Position numbers and translations under genes: made by a program
Assembly (NCBI RefSeq): GCF_022965805.1
Contig: NC_133105.1
Coordinates: 32,182,447 to 32,246,446, forward strand
Direction of reading: 5' to 3'
Source: Primulina eburnea
Taxonomy: Eukaryota; Streptophyta; Magnoliopsida; Lamiales; Gesneriaceae
Length of the DNA: 64,000 nucleotides
The notes under the pieces: generated by a model
The model's input: the letters and a program-made list of their open reading frames with translations, nothing else
Database searches by the model: none
Told to the model about the DNA's origin: nothing
In this document: positions 33,661 to 46,115 of the stretch, piece by piece
How positions within the stretch are numbered: position 1 is the first letter of the stretch
Layout of the letters: each line of letters starts with the position of its first letter

Positions 33661-34380
33661 GCCGACTAGATATTCAATTGGCTCGCCAAAGCCCTTTTCT
33701 TGAGCAAGAATTTGCTCACTCATCTGTTTCAATCTGTCAGTGAGAATCAAAATGACGTTTTGATCCTGGACGGCAGTAGGAGTAGCAGGATCAAAATTTG
33801 ATTCAAGAACTTTCAGAACCGATTCCAGCTTCTGACATTTCAGCTGATCGAGGATCTAACTTCTTCTGCGCAAGGCCTCGATTACATTTTCTGTTTTGGC
33901 AAGCTGAAATACCCTCTTCTCAGCGTTCATTATTTTTCTGTAGGCTCCTTTTGTCTTGAAGTAAGCAAAAGAATTAAAAATTCGGACCTTGTGCCACTCG
34001 TCAAAGAAATTCATGTCATCATTTGCAGAGCTTTCGATCTCTGCCAAATGAAGATCAACACCTGTGGTCACAGTTGTTTTGAGTCCAAAAACTTGTGGTT
34101 CTTCAATCATCTTTCCTTTGCCTTTGTCGGTTGATGATATAGGCAAAATGGGTCGAAATGCAGAAACCCGCTTGTTGATTCTCGAATCACTATTCCAGAC
34201 GTGTGTCTGAAAGTAGAAGCAGTAGATGGTGCTGGAAAAGATGCAGCAGCTTGCACTGAAGTAGGAGCAGTGGATCGTGCAGATGGAACCACTTCTGGAA
34301 ACACTTGTCTGATTGGCACTTTCTCAATATCAGAGATTGCTGCTATCTTCTTGAGTTTGATAACAGTCCGTGCTTTATTT
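33661..34380 (-). pseudogene. Element F: extra ORF, middle part
   Basis: Coding-like sequence continues in changing frames (IEEPQVFGLKTTVTTG, FFDEWHKVRIFNSFAYFK, AYRKIMNAEKRVFQLAKTE, then ILTDRLKQMSEQILAQEKG). At least two frame changes and a stop near 33856 interrupt it. Related hydrophilic segments continue from the N-terminal part, so I treat it as the same broken gene. Function unknown. Confidence 0.5.
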
Positions 34381-34381
34381 T

Positions 34382-35238
34382 TTATTGGAGTCGGTAAGAT
34401 GGTTGAACATCAGCAACAGACTCTTCTGATACTGTTTTATCAGAATCGGTATTGATGATCACTCTTTCCCTCTTAATTTTTCGTTGAGGTTTCTGAGCCT
34501 CAGAAATAGTTTCTTCAATCTCCTTTTTCAAGGCAACAAATTCATCCACGGTTGTCTTGGGCCTTAAAGCGAGTACATTCTCAGCATCAATCATAGTTAC
34601 TGAAACAACATCTTGTTCACTTGTAGAAGCGAAACCAGCATCCTTTAGCATTGTGCTGAAGTGAACAGCGAATCCAGAACTTTTCTTGGTGACCATGTCT
34701 TTCATGATTCTGAATATGAAATGACTCCAATCCACTTTAGTTCCCTTAGTGATGGCAGCCATCACTTGAACTTCTCCTTTGTTAACTTGTCGAACGTGCC
34801 AGCTTTGACTAATATAGCTTTTGCCACAATATCAGCCAGAATTTGATATTCCATTTTGAGTAACTTTTTGTGGCAAGAAGGAGACAATTCTTCTCTAGTG
34901 GTTGAGAAGGTGCTGAGAGCAATAGACATTTCAAGCTTGGAAATATCAGATAGTTCAGAAATACCTGAAAGTGGAAGAAGGAAAGTTGTTCCCAATAGTG
35001 CGGCATCAATGGATATGGATGCATCTCCTTGAGAGTGAACGATATTTCCTTCATGCACAGTTGCCTTAGCGTAGAAATCCAAAAGATCATTTTTGTATAT
35101 CACAGCTGGTGCTTCCAAGAATTTTCGAAGACCTGATTTCTCAAGGGCTTGAAACATTTTAACAAGGTTCTCATCTTTGACATTGAGAACTGAAGCAAAG
35201 TTGACTTGATATGCATTAAGAGTGTATGCTCCGGCCAT
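34382..35238 (-). pseudogene. Element F: extra ORF, N-terminal domain
   Basis: An ATG at 35238 opens MAGAYTLNAYQVNFASVL, followed by a globular domain with the pattern MFQALEKSGLRKFLEAP, YKNDLLDFYAKATV, GTTFLLPLSG and KMEYQILADIVAKAI. After a one-base shift at 34763 it continues VMAAITKGTKVDWSHFIF and SGFAVHFSTML, then a Lys-rich tail with RKIKRERV, a possible nuclear-localisation signal. The fold pattern resembles the domain often annotated as 'putative plant transposon protein' and abundant uncharacterised proteins of Lamiales genomes. Both links are from memory. Its role in the element is unknown. Confidence 0.65.
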
Positions 35239-36505
35239 TTCTGTACGAGGAAAGGGTCAGATAAAATTTGCAGTAGATAGAGATGATGAAGAGAAAGTAG
35301 TAGCTGAATAACAACAGTTATGAAACAGTAAAGATGAAAAGATGATATTTAAAATAAATATACAGCCGTCAAGTAAACATAAAGACACGTGTCAGTATGT
35401 TTATGGTTGAGCGTTTGAAAAGACTTGCAGAAATTGTCAGATACGCGAATGATTTTAAAATTTTGAAATAGGCGGGCTGTCCAGACGGTTACTAAGAATA
35501 ATCAGAAGAAGATTTGTCGTTTTATGATAACGTCTGCTGGAAGTTTCAGGGTGCTTAAATATTTGAGCACTTTGATAAAACCAGCATACTCGTTGTTTTA
35601 TCGAAAAGACAAATATTCTATCTGTTTTCTGAAGAAGGTGTAAAAAATCTTAGTCTGACTAAGATACTGTTCCCCCTCGGTAAATGCAACTAATAAGTGG
35701 TCATTAAAGCGACAAGTGACTCTTGACAATATCGCAATCTGAACCGTCGAAAATGAAAAGTCGCAAGAGTCTTTGTTTCTTCTATAAATGCCTGCACAAC
35801 TTGAACGAAGTTAAACATACATAATCTAAAATGAAAGCTCTATTTAAAAAAAAAGTTAGAGTCTGATCCAGGAGCCGAAGAAATGTTCAGAGGGAAGTTT
35901 GGGGATATCATTCTTTACGTAATGATCCTTGAAACAAACTCCTGGAGTTGTAATATAAAAAATCAAAAAGATTTGTTGCTTCCATTGATATTGATATGTA
36001 GCATCGATCCCTTCCAGAAGCATGCTAATGCAACAAGAGAGTGCTGGTTGATCGATAAAGCTGATATCATCTATGATGCCCTGTAAGGCATCTAATAATA
36101 CATTAGAGCTAACAAGACCCAAGCTTGCTAGATTCTTTCTAGATTCAAGCTTGCTGGAATCTTTATTTCTGCTGAAGTACTTTGCAAACAAACTGCAGGG
36201 TGCTCATATTACTGAAGACAAAAGCTTAATGTAACGCTTCTGGTTAAAGAGCATTTGTAAATCTACTGTTTTTACTTCTGCATCGTTTAATGTACTGGAA
36301 TGGTTTCTAATAAAATTTCCGTTTACGTACTTGACTTTCCCTTCTGCTTTTCTGCAAATAACTTACTGTTAGTTAAATACGATAAATAACTAAATAACCA
36401 CAGAGAAAAAGCTAAGCCAAGATAACAGATGATGATAAATAATCAAGTTAAATCTATCAAACCAAGTGAGTTTCGAAAATAAGAAAACTTATTTTCTGGC
36501 AAAGG
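35239..36505 (-). mobile_element. Element F: non-coding spacer between RNase H and the extra ORF
   Basis: About 1.25 kb without recognisable protein similarity. A 111-codon open frame ending at 35856 has no ATG and no repeat or domain signal, so I do not call it a gene. The stretch could hold the promoter or splice acceptor for the extra ORF, but no clear motif is seen. Confidence 0.5.
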
Positions 36506-38340
36506 TTTTGTAAAATATCTGCTGTTTGTTGATCACTAGAAACATATTCCAGACGAATGTTCTTTTTCTACACATGATCTCTGATGAAATGATGTCTGAT
36601 GTCTATGTGCTTTGTTCTGGAATGAAGTACTGGATTTTGTGTGATTGCAATGGCACTGGTATTGTCACAGAAAATAGGTGATTCGGAGGCTTGAATCCCA
36701 TAGTCTTTTAATTGTTGTTAAATCCATAATATCTTGCTAAACCAGGATATCAGCCTATCACCAAGAAATTGACAAAAACCACTTGTGCTTTTTCTGTCTA
36801 GTTTGCAACCTGCGTAATCAGCATCTGAATATCCAATAAGATTTAACGATAAATCATTGGGATACCATATACCGACATTTTGAGTTCCTTTTAAGTACTT
36901 CAAAATACGTTTAGCAGCAATATAATGAGATTGTTTGGGGTTAGATTGAAATCTAGCACAAATACAAACAGCAAACATGATATCTGGCCTACTGGAAGTT
37001 AGATATAATAATGAACCAATAAGACTGCGATACTGAGTTACCTCTACTAGAATTCCACTTTCATCTTTATCAAGTTTAATAGATGAGCTCATTGGAGTAG
37101 AAGCAGCAGAGCATGCTTCCATTCCGAACTTTTTCAGAAGCTCCTTGGTGTACTTGGCTTGATTTATAAAAATTCCAGTATCCAGTTGTTTAATCTGTAA
37201 TCCTAAGAAGAATGTTAATTCACCTATCATACTCATTTCGAATTTATCTTGCATCAATTTTCCAAACTTTGCACACAATTTGGGGTTAGTTGACCCAAAA
37301 ATGATATCATCAACATAAATCTGTACGAGAAGTATATGCTTATTCTTGACTAAAGTAAACAGAGTTTTGTCTACCGCTCCAATTGTAAATTCATGTTCGA
37401 TGAGAAATTGCGATAAGGTGTCATACCACGCTCTAGGTGCCTGTTTTAGACCATATAATGCTTTGTGTAATTTAAATACATGATGAGGTGAGAAATGATC
37501 GATAAAACCTGGAGGTTGTTCGACGTAGACTTCTTCTTGTAAAAGACCATTCAGAAAAGCACTTTTCACATCCATTTGATATACTTTGAAATTCTTGAAA
37601 GCAGCAAAGGCTAAAAAAATTCTCATTGCTTCGAGCCTTGCTACTGGTGCGTAGGTCTCATCAAAGTCTATTCCTTCTTCTTGTCTGAAACCTTGAGCTA
37701 CCAATCTTGCTTTATTTCTGATCACTGTGCCTTCTTCATTGAGTTTGTTTCTGAATACCCACCAAGTTCCAATGACAGCTTGGTGACATGGTCTAGGTAC
37801 TAGAAACCAAACTTCGTTACGTTTGAATTGATTTAGTTCTTCTTGCATAGCTTCAATCCAACTAGGATCCAGAAGAGCTTCTTCAATTTTATTTGGTTCA
37901 TCCTGAGAGATAAAAGCAGCATGCATGTATTCATTAATCATTTGCCTTCTGGTTCTCAAAGGCGCTGCTGGATTACCAATAACCAATGATGGAGGATGAG
38001 ATTTCCTCCATATAAAAGGATTTAGAAGGATATCTTCCTGATTTGATATGTTGAGATTGTTTTCGACGGAACCAGTAGTAGGTTCTTGAATGTCTTCTGC
38101 TAGTATTGGTATATCCAATGTTTGTACTTCTGGGTCCACTATCGGAATGTCTGGTTCTGGATTTTGAAGATCCTTGATGTTTGCTTCTACATCATCTTCA
38201 CTGTCCAGTTCCAAGTGAATCCTGTCTAGCCTGTTGCTTAAATCAGACGTGTTAGATATTTCAGGAGCACTGCTGTCTTCATCGAAGACAACATGAATCG
38301 ACTCTTCAACATTAAGAGTTCTATTTTTGAAAATTCTAAA
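36505..38340 (-). pseudogene. Element F: reverse transcriptase and RNase H
   Basis: RT blocks run in order: [66 protein letters not shown] and the catalytic [14 protein letters not shown]. RNase H has D in [15 protein letters not shown] and then KSTSGFCQF. The expected block with the catalytic Glu (TAEAEY type) is missing: SWFSK jumps straight to ILWI, a stop, then QQLKDYG, so about 25-30 codons are deleted. The tail FCDNTSAIAITQNPV, RTKHIDIRHHFIRD and SSDQQTADIFTKPL is intact. Confidence 0.95.
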
Positions 38341-38358
38341 GGTTTTGCTTACAGCAGA

Positions 38359-39164
38359 TTAACCAAGAAATAGTCCAGCATCTGATTTCGAGTCAAATGC
38401 AGTTAAATGATTTTTGCCATTATTTAGTACAAAACATTTGCAACCAAACACATGAAAATAAGATACGTTAGGCTTTTTCCCTTTCCATATTTCATAAGGG
38501 GTCTGATTGTGCCTTTTGTTGACCATAGATCTGTTTTGCGTGTAATAAGCAGTGTTAATAGCTTCAGCCCAGAAGCGCTGAGAGATGTCTGCATCTGCTA
38601 GCATTGTTCTAGCTGCTTCTTTTAGAGTTCTATTTCTCCTATCAGCTACTCCGTTTTGTTGAGGAGTTCTGGAAGCTGAATATTCATGATGAATCCCCTG
38701 TTCATCCAAATATAACTCAAGATACTTGCTAGTGAACTCAGTACCCCGATCCCTTCTAATTTTAATGATGGAAGTAGATTTTTCATTTTGAATCCTTTTC
38801 AGAGCTTGATCAGGAGGCTACTGGTTTGATCTTTTCCTGCGAGAAATATTACCCAAGTGAATCTAGAAAAATCATCAATAACAACAAGAGTATTTTTCAT
38901 TCCCCCTAATCTCATGATAAGGATTGGACCAAATAGATCCATATGCAGTAATTCCAGACATCTTGGAGTTGATTTGCTATCTTTGTTCTTGAAGCTATAT
39001 CTTATCTGTTTCCCAAGCTGACAAGCAGAACAAACATGATTTTTAACAAAATTAATATCAGGTAATCCATCAACTATATTCTGTTTTTTGAGATAATTGA
39101 TTGACTTGAAATTCAGATGATTCAATTTCTTGTGCCATATCCAGTGTTTACTGCTAAGAGGCAA
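38359..39164 (-). pseudogene. Element F: integrase
   Basis: The HHCC zinc finger is clear (WHKKLNHLNFKSINYL, then CSACQLGKQIRYSF). The core follows with LLHMDLFGPI, VVIDDFSRFTWVIFLAGK and, after a frame change, HHEYSASRTPQQNGVADRRN, where the motif's usual Glu (NGVAER) is replaced by Asp. The continuation RFWAEAINTAYYTQNR and FHVFGCKCFVLNNG is typical of plant copia. The segment between 38710 and 38800, which should hold the second catalytic Asp, is frame-shifted. Confidence 0.9.
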
Positions 39165-39282
39165 CTAAGCATGTAGGAGTATTGACTTGATTTGAGTTCT
39201 AAGAAACTCTGTAAGTGTTGCCTTCTCTCTTTCCAGTTAACACAGTAGTTTCAGCAGAATCTCTGACTATACATGAATGCTT

Positions 39283-39573
39283 CTAAAAAGCTACAAAATA
39301 ACCATTATCACATAGTTGACTAATGCTGATTAGATTGTGACAAAGATTGTCAACTAATAACACATCATTAATAGTTAGGTTACCATGGATAATCTTACCT
39401 TTACCCATGGTTTTACCTTTTGAGTTGTCTCCAAAGGTTATCTTTGGTCCAGTGCAACTCACTATCTCGGAAAGTAGGTTTTTCTGTCCAGTCATGTGTC
39501 TGGAACATCCACTGTCCAGATACCATGTAGAGTTACTGATTTCTGCTTTCTTCTGCTGTTCCTGCAAACACAA
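39283..39573 (-). pseudogene. Element F: aspartic protease
   Basis: The active-site block STWYLDSGCSRHMTGQ is present with the downstream KITFGDNSKGKTMGKG and NDVLLVDNLCHNLISISQL segments, as in SIRE-like copia. A frame change separates it from gag and a stop follows VAF. A linker open frame (39597-39818, with SPKIVQMWVPKGLI) lies between gag and protease. Confidence 0.9.
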
Positions 39574-39824
39574 ATTTTAGTATCTGGTACCCAAATCTAT
39601 TTGGGTCCAAGCCTTATCAGTCCTTTGGGGACCCACATTTGTACAATTTTTGGTGACCTTGTACTCCGGGTATCCAAAGATCTATGTGCAACAGAAGGTC
39701 TGTTACTTCTAACAGTATGCATATTAAAATGTTGTTCCTCCCTTCTGTTTCTGTTTTCCAGCCTGTATCTCTTCTGAACAGGTTTAGAGTTGTAGTACTG
39801 GTAGTTTTTAACCTTCATAGGAGG

Positions 39825-41603
39825 TTATCTTCCTGAGTTGAATCCCCTCATGATTCTAGAACTCTGGTCAACTTTTTTCTTAGGTTTAACATAACCCAGA
39901 CCATAAGGCATTCTTCTGTTCATCTGAATTACATTCTTTTCTACTGAAACAGTAGGTACTTCTTGTTTCTGTACCACACTGGATTTCACAAAGTGAATAT
40001 ACTTCCCTTTGCACATATCTAGTTTTGGCTTAGTATTCGTTCCAGAAGTGCCTTCATTATTACAAAAACCGAGACCACTCCTGTCTCCAGATTGTTTTTG
40101 TAACTCTTGCATCTTTTCTAGTGAAATGGAAGACTTGTTCCAAGCATTTACCAGTAGTGATAACTTCTGGTTTTCAGAAAGCATCTTCTGGTAATCTGCT
40201 TTTGCTCTTTCATTCTCCGTTTTTAATTTACTCATCTCAACTTGTAAATCATTACAGTTGTCTACTTGCATGCAAGTTAACTTACTGTTCTGATCCTTTA
40301 AGTTCTGATTTTCGATCTTAACTTCTTTGAATGATTGAGAAAGTCTAGAATACTCTTCTACCATGTCATGTAATGCATTAACCAGATCACTTCGTGTAAA
40401 TTCGTTAGAATCAAAATCAAATACCTCTTCAGATGTCGAGGTTGAATCAGTGTCTGCCATGAGACATTTAACTTCTTCTACATCACTGTCACTGGAATGA
40501 TTTTCTGAATCAGATGACTCAGAACTGGAGTCTGCCCATTTGGATTTGCTTTCTTCATCAATCATTGCTTTTCGATCTCTTCTGGACTTTTTGTCATTCC
40601 TCTTGTGATCCTTTCTCTTCTGGTCATCCTTCTTTGGTTTAGGACAATCAGCAATGAAGTGACCTATTTTTCCACAGTTAAAGCATCCCATATCACCAGA
40701 TGGTGAATCTTTCTTGAAGTTGCGATTGGGACCCTGATAAGTTCGATGGTTCTTCTTCATGAACCTGGAGAATTTCTTTACAAATAAGGACATAGCATCA
40801 CTACTGATTTGTTCAGCAGTCTTCTCCAATGTACTGTAAATGATCATAGTAGGTAATGCTTGAGGTACATCTGTAGCAGTAGTAGAGGAGGTGGTGGCAG
40901 TAGTAGTAGCAGCAAGAGCCTTGGTAGGTAGACATGAAGGCTCTTCTCCACTTCTTACTTCTAATTCGAACTCGTAAGCTTTCAGATCTGCAAACAAGTC
41001 GTGTAGTTCCAACTTGTTCAAGTTTTTGGACACTCTCATAGCCATTGTTTTAACATCTCATTCTCTGGGTAAGGCTCTCATCACCTTGAGAGCTATTTCT
41101 CTGTTGCTATGCTCTTTACCCATAGCTGTTAGCTCATTTACCAAGCTACTGAATCTTTCATCGAACTCATTTAGAGTTTCACCAGCTCTCATTTTTAGAT
41201 TTTCGAACTTCTGCATTGCTACAGACAGTTTGTTTTCTTTCGTCTGCTCATTTCCCTCACATATCTGGATAAGCTTTTCCCAAATATCTTTTGCAGTAGA
41301 ACACATTTTGATCTTGCTAAAGGTGTTCTTGTCGAGAGTTTTATACAATATATCCTTTGCAACATTATCAAGGTTGGCCTTCTTCTTATCTTCGCTGGTC
41401 CATTCACTTCTTGATTTTTCAACCATCTGCGGTCCGCCTCCAATTACAGCAACATCTGTGTTAGGCTTTAATATTTTTAATGGACCATCTGTGATGACAT
41501 ACCACATGTCATCATCTTGTGCTGCAAGATGAGCTTGCATTCTAATCTTCCAATCGTCAAAATCTTCCTTAGAGAACATAGGGACCTTGCTAAAGTGTGC
41601 CAT
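39825..41603 (-). pseudogene. Element F: gag with zinc knuckle and coiled coil
   Basis: The ATG at 41603 (MAHFSKVPMFSKEDFDDW) opens a UBN2-type copia Gag about 45 bp after the PBS. One in-frame TGA at 41058-41060 replaces an expected Trp (PRE*DVKTMAM); the frame is otherwise open for about 590 codons. The CCHC knuckle CFNCGKIGHFIADC lies near 40690. A Ser/Asp-rich stretch and a long coiled-coil segment follow (EEYSRLSQSFKEVKIENQ, LKTENERAKADYQKM). The extended C-terminus fits the SIRE lineage, whose Gag is unusually long. Confidence 0.9.
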
Positions 41604-41632
41604 CTGTTGTAGTTATTCACGAACAAGAGTGA

Positions 41633-41648
41633 CCTGCTCTGATACCAA
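41633..41648 (-). other. Primer-binding site of element F
   Basis: On the minus strand TTGGTATCAGAGCAGG follows the 5' LTR end directly. Confidence 0.9.
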
Positions 41649-42670
41649 TAGTTGAGGATCGAAGTTGAGTTTAGAGGGGGGGTGAATAAACTCTACTCGT
41701 TTTTCTTTCTCCTTCGATGATGCACTAAAATCCTGTTAGAGATAGTAGTTTATCTTGTGCATATACCTTCACCTAGATTACAATAATACGTGCGGAAACA
41801 ATCTGATGAAGTTGTAGAAAAACAATAATAACAGTAGGCAGCAGTTGTTTATGGAAGTTCGAAGATGAAATCTTCTACGTCTCCCCTTCTTCTGTTTCCA
41901 GAAGGTATAACTAAAAGAATTTGGATATTACAGTAGAACTCTTGTACACACCCATTTCAGAAGGACTTACACCTCAGCCTACTGAAACTCTTAGTTACTC
42001 GACTCACAAATAATGTGATACACAAAGTTCTGAAAAGACTCTTTTCATATTACAATCTCTTTCTGATAAATTATGTATTTTAAAAGATTGTGAAGAATGT
42101 AAGAATCGGTAGCACAAGATGATCTTCAAAAGATAAGATATTTTGCTATGAAGCGTGTGCTACTTTTCTTTGTGTTGAACTCTAAGTGATGAAGGAATTT
42201 CGAGGTTGTCTTTTGAGTAAAAGCTTTGATCCTTGAAAAGATATTATGTGTGGTGTGTTCTCCGTGTAAGGATTTGTTCCACGAATATATAAGCGACTGA
42301 GTTCAACGTTCATAATCAGAAGATGTCTTCAGATAACTGATAGAATCAGATTTATTACCAAAAATGGTTCCTGTAGAAAAGCTATAAAACAATCAGTTCT
42401 GTTTTATACTAAACTTGGTAAAGTGCATTAAATGACTTTGTATAGTATTTAATGCTGTAATAAATACTAGTACTTGGAGCTTTAACGGTAACATTTAAAG
42501 TAGTCATGTTAGGCAACATCTTCTACTGGTTCTGTTTTTCTATCCTTTCTACTGATTTGGTTTACAAGACCAGTAGCTTCTAATCTCTAGTTAGTCTACT
42601 GTTTTCTTAAAGAGTGTTGCTGGTCTGCTGGTTTTTATTTACATCGCCACAATTAAATTCATGTCTATCA
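41649..42670 (-). mobile_element. Element F: 5' LTR (right copy)
   Basis: Closely matches the left LTR. The outer end reads CCTCAACTA instead of CCTCAACA because of an extra base. A 10-base stretch (TTAGTCTACTG) present here near 42590 is absent from the left LTR. Confidence 0.95.
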
Positions 42671-42675
42671 GTAGT
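42671..42675. repeat. Right TSD (GTAGT) of element F
   Basis: One mismatch to GTAGC at 31301-31305. The E relative at the right edge of the window reads GTAGCGCAGCGG here, so a CpG C-to-T explains the change. Confidence 0.8.
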
Positions 42676-42779
42676 GCAGCGGAAGCGTGGATTTTTGGGA
42701 TACTAGAACTAAGACTAAACTTTGGGTTATTAAGGATAAGCAAATTTCGAAGACGAAATTCAATTTTAGAAGGGGAGAT
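42671..42779 (+). mobile_element. Element E: interior 1, end with polypurine tract
   Basis: The interior resumes (GCAGCGGAAGCGTGGATTTT) and ends with the near-palindrome AATTTCGAAGACGAAATT (42743-42760) and the PPT TTAGAAGGGGAGAT (42766-42779). Confidence 0.85.
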
Positions 42780-43823
42780 TGTAAAGCGTCGAAAATTTAA
42801 AGGTCCACGCAAACCACATGCATGCATTATTAAATTATTTGTATTTTAAATAAATTTTTTAATTACATGAATTAATTATGTTGTGCATATTTGCATGTTT
42901 AAAAATATATTCTTCCACATGATTGCATTAAAATATATTTTTAAAAGGCTATTCGAGTTGCGATTGAGGAACGGAGACCGAGGGCTGAAAAATAGAAAAT
43001 GTTTTTATTGGTTAATTTTTTTTAATTATTTAAAATAAGGGTGATGTTTTTTATTGTTTTTTTAAAATAAAGGGGTTTTGAGATGATTTTATACGCCGGT
43101 ACGAAAATTTTATCGGTGTTGGTTTTCAACAAAAATACGAGCTTTTTGGCAACCCGGTTAATAAATTCACATGTTTAATTAAACAAAACATTGTTAATAT
43201 TTTATTTAAAACCTAATTAGACTAATGAGATTAATTTAATTGGCTTAATAGGCCAAAGCCTAGTTAGTAGTTAATTAGTGTATAAAATATATTAAACCCT
43301 ACACTCCTAGCATCACAATCAATCGGCCACACACTTTTAAACAACTCAAACTCTTTCAAATCATGGTACACGACACACACAAAATAATTTGAAGAAAAAT
43401 CGATGAAGCTTCAAGGGTTCCAAGCCAAGGTCTCGTCGTCACTGTTCTTCGTCGTCAACGTATATTCGTGCGTATAATACGCAAAGACACGCCATACATC
43501 TCCTTTTCTCATCTATCACATCGTATTATCCTTCTAAATATCGTGTGCATGAAAAGCATGAATTTCTTATGATTATTTTCGGAATATTGCACATACATGT
43601 ACTAAATTCATGAATTTTGACCCAAAAATTATGTTAAACATGTATAAAGGGGCTGCCATGATTAGGAAGTAATACGGGATTGTTTTACACAAGTTTAAGG
43701 GCCTAGATTCACACACAAAACACTGCAACATGAATAGAAACGAGCTGGAACTGTGGGTAGCAACAGGAGAAAGTAACGTAGGACTGCTTGGCTTGTTCTT
43801 AATGATTTGGTTCGGTTATTGTG

Positions 43824-43828
43824 CATGG
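43824..43828. repeat. Left TSD (CATGG) of element G
   Basis: Repeated at 53865-53869. LTR1 of E shows the uninterrupted GTGCATGGGACTTGGG. Confidence 0.95.
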
Positions 43829-45991
43829 TGTTAGAGTAGGTGCCCATCGAGCCAAGTGTTGGCCGAGTGTTCACAATGAAACTCTATGTATAAACGATCT
43901 TTATTTTAATTATATTTGAAATTATTATTTTGGCACATCTTTATCTGTATACCCATGCTAGTTGCATAGATAAAGTCCTTGAATATACAAATAGTAGAAA
44001 GAATATGAGATGCTCATATGATGAGTATCATTAAACTCATATTTGGAATACTGTATATTCTAAACAGTTCCTAGTCAATTCAGCCGCCGCTAAGAAGGAT
44101 ATAGGCCGCTCGAGTTAGAGACTAGTATCTGCGATGTGAGTACCATGTTTCATTGGTAGGGGACATTGTGATGTCCAAGCATGCAGATAGGTGCTCCTGG
44201 AAGAGTGCACTGAACAACCCTCCATTAAAGGACTTTCCAAGTGGTTCTCACTTATCGAGTGGAAACGTCCTAGTTTATGGTTGTACACCATTAGTCCTTA
44301 TGACCCGGGACAACATTGAGACTCTATGTGCTAGCATTGCACTTTGACTTGTTTACCGACTCTCAAGGGGTCATCAGGTGGCAAGGTTGGGTGTTCTGTC
44401 GAAACATATAGGAGTCGATGCATTGTAGTCGGGGATTCACCGCTTACCTTCGGGTATGGATATCCTATGTGTTTTCATGTATATGTAGTGTGAAATCTCT
44501 GATCAGAGTATGGTGGTAATTATGAAAGGATTTTCATAGATTACACCATCGATGCAACTACGGCATACACATAATATCGATTCATTGACAACTCTCGATA
44601 AACCAATGGTTGTCGAATCGATCGGGATATATGAGTTGAAGGGACCGTACTGTACGCTAACCATAATTGAATGGTTCTTGCAGGCACTATCATTTGATAC
44701 CTAGGGAATCATGTAAGCGATGCTGCTAGGCGTTTAACATGATTGGTTGGGTACTATCAGACTTGAGTTCTGACGTTCTTGTTATCAAGGAGTTGATAAG
44801 TAAGAATGGAGAAAATGGGGTATGCTCATATAAGGACATGTTTAGTCCGAATCACATGGAGATGTGAACCCACGGCTAGTTGTATCAATGAACCATTGAG
44901 GGCCACACAAGTGCTGGCTTTCTAGATCCCGTTGAGAAGTAAAAATAGTTCAATGTGTTGAACGGCTTATAAAGGAGTTTATAAGCGTAAGGAAAATTAG
45001 AAGTGTGACTTCTATAAAAGAGAAAATAGTTCAATGTGTTGAACGACTTATAAATGAGTTTATAGGCGAAAGGAAAAATAGAAGTGTGACTTCTATTAGA
45101 GAATGTAACTTTTAATTTAAGAAAGTGTTCCTAAAATTAAAAGGTTGGCCAAATAAATAATGTATTTGAAAATTGTGATTTTCATAAACATTATTATGGA
45201 CTAAATTAAATTAATTCAAGTGCTGAATTAATTAAACACTAGTGGACCTAGTAGAGTCCAAATAATTACATTAATTCAAGTGTTGAATTAATTAAATTAT
45301 ATTGAGTCTTGTAGAGCTCAATTTAAATTAATTATTTAACTAGTGGGACTTGGGTAAATTCAAGTAATGTTTAATTAGTCTCAAATATGTTTGAGATAAT
45401 TAAATTTAGTCCATGGTTTTTATTTTGATAAAAAAACCATATAATATGCATGCATGGGAGGTGAAGGGTTGGAGACAACTTTTTCAATCTCCAAGGCTTG
45501 GCATGCTACTTTTGTCTTTTGCTTTTTGCAAGTCCAAGACAACTCATTCTCCCTTGTCTAGAGCAAGACATAGCCGAAATTTCTAAGGGGTTTAGCTCCA
45601 TATTTTTCTCTCCACTTTGTTCTTCAAGTTGTTGAAGAAAAACACTCACTTCTCAAAGAAAAATGCCATACATTTTCTAGTGCAAGTGTAAGGTGGATCT
45701 ACCTAGTTGGTGGTGGGCTTGATTGGAAGGAAGGAGTCCAAAAGAAAGATGAAGCTTGTAGATTGTCTACCTTCAAGAGCTAAGGTGTTTATACCTTAGT
45801 TGGAGCCATCATCAACCTCAAGAGGTTGATAGGTATATTTTTCTTAACACCCTATGCATTTTGGTGTTTGTTTGGTATTTGCTACACAAATTGTGAGAGG
45901 GGTGGCCGAAATTTTCTTGCTAGAAAATTTGATTTTCGAAAATTTTTGTGCTTCCGTTGCGTTTCCGGCCACCGTAACCGATCCCCTTTCA
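43829..45991 (+). mobile_element. Element G: 5' LTR (2163 bp)
   Basis: Begins TGTTAGAGTAGGTG and ends CCCCTTTCA two bases before the PBS. It is nearly identical to the 3' LTR, with only scattered substitutions and small indels, so the insertion is fairly young. A TATA-like CCATATAATATGC lies at about 45437. The family matches the solo LTR at 3648-5803. Confidence 0.95.
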
Positions 45992-45993
45992 AG

Positions 45994-46005
45994 TGGTATC
46001 AGAGC
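45994..46005 (+). other. Primer-binding site of element G
   Basis: TGGTATCAGAGC, two bases after the LTR. Confidence 0.95.
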
Positions 46006-46115
46006 TATGGTTACGTTTTTGTGTATCAAATGCAAGATATTATGTTGAGATCGATTTCTAACCGCATGAGTGTATTTTTTGCAACAAAATACCAAGGCTT
46101 TTTGGGGGAAATTTT

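Noticed and set aside
35856..36191. A 111-codon minus-strand open frame between pol and the extra ORF of F
   Set aside because: It lacks an ATG and any recognisable domain or compositional signal; kept as spacer.
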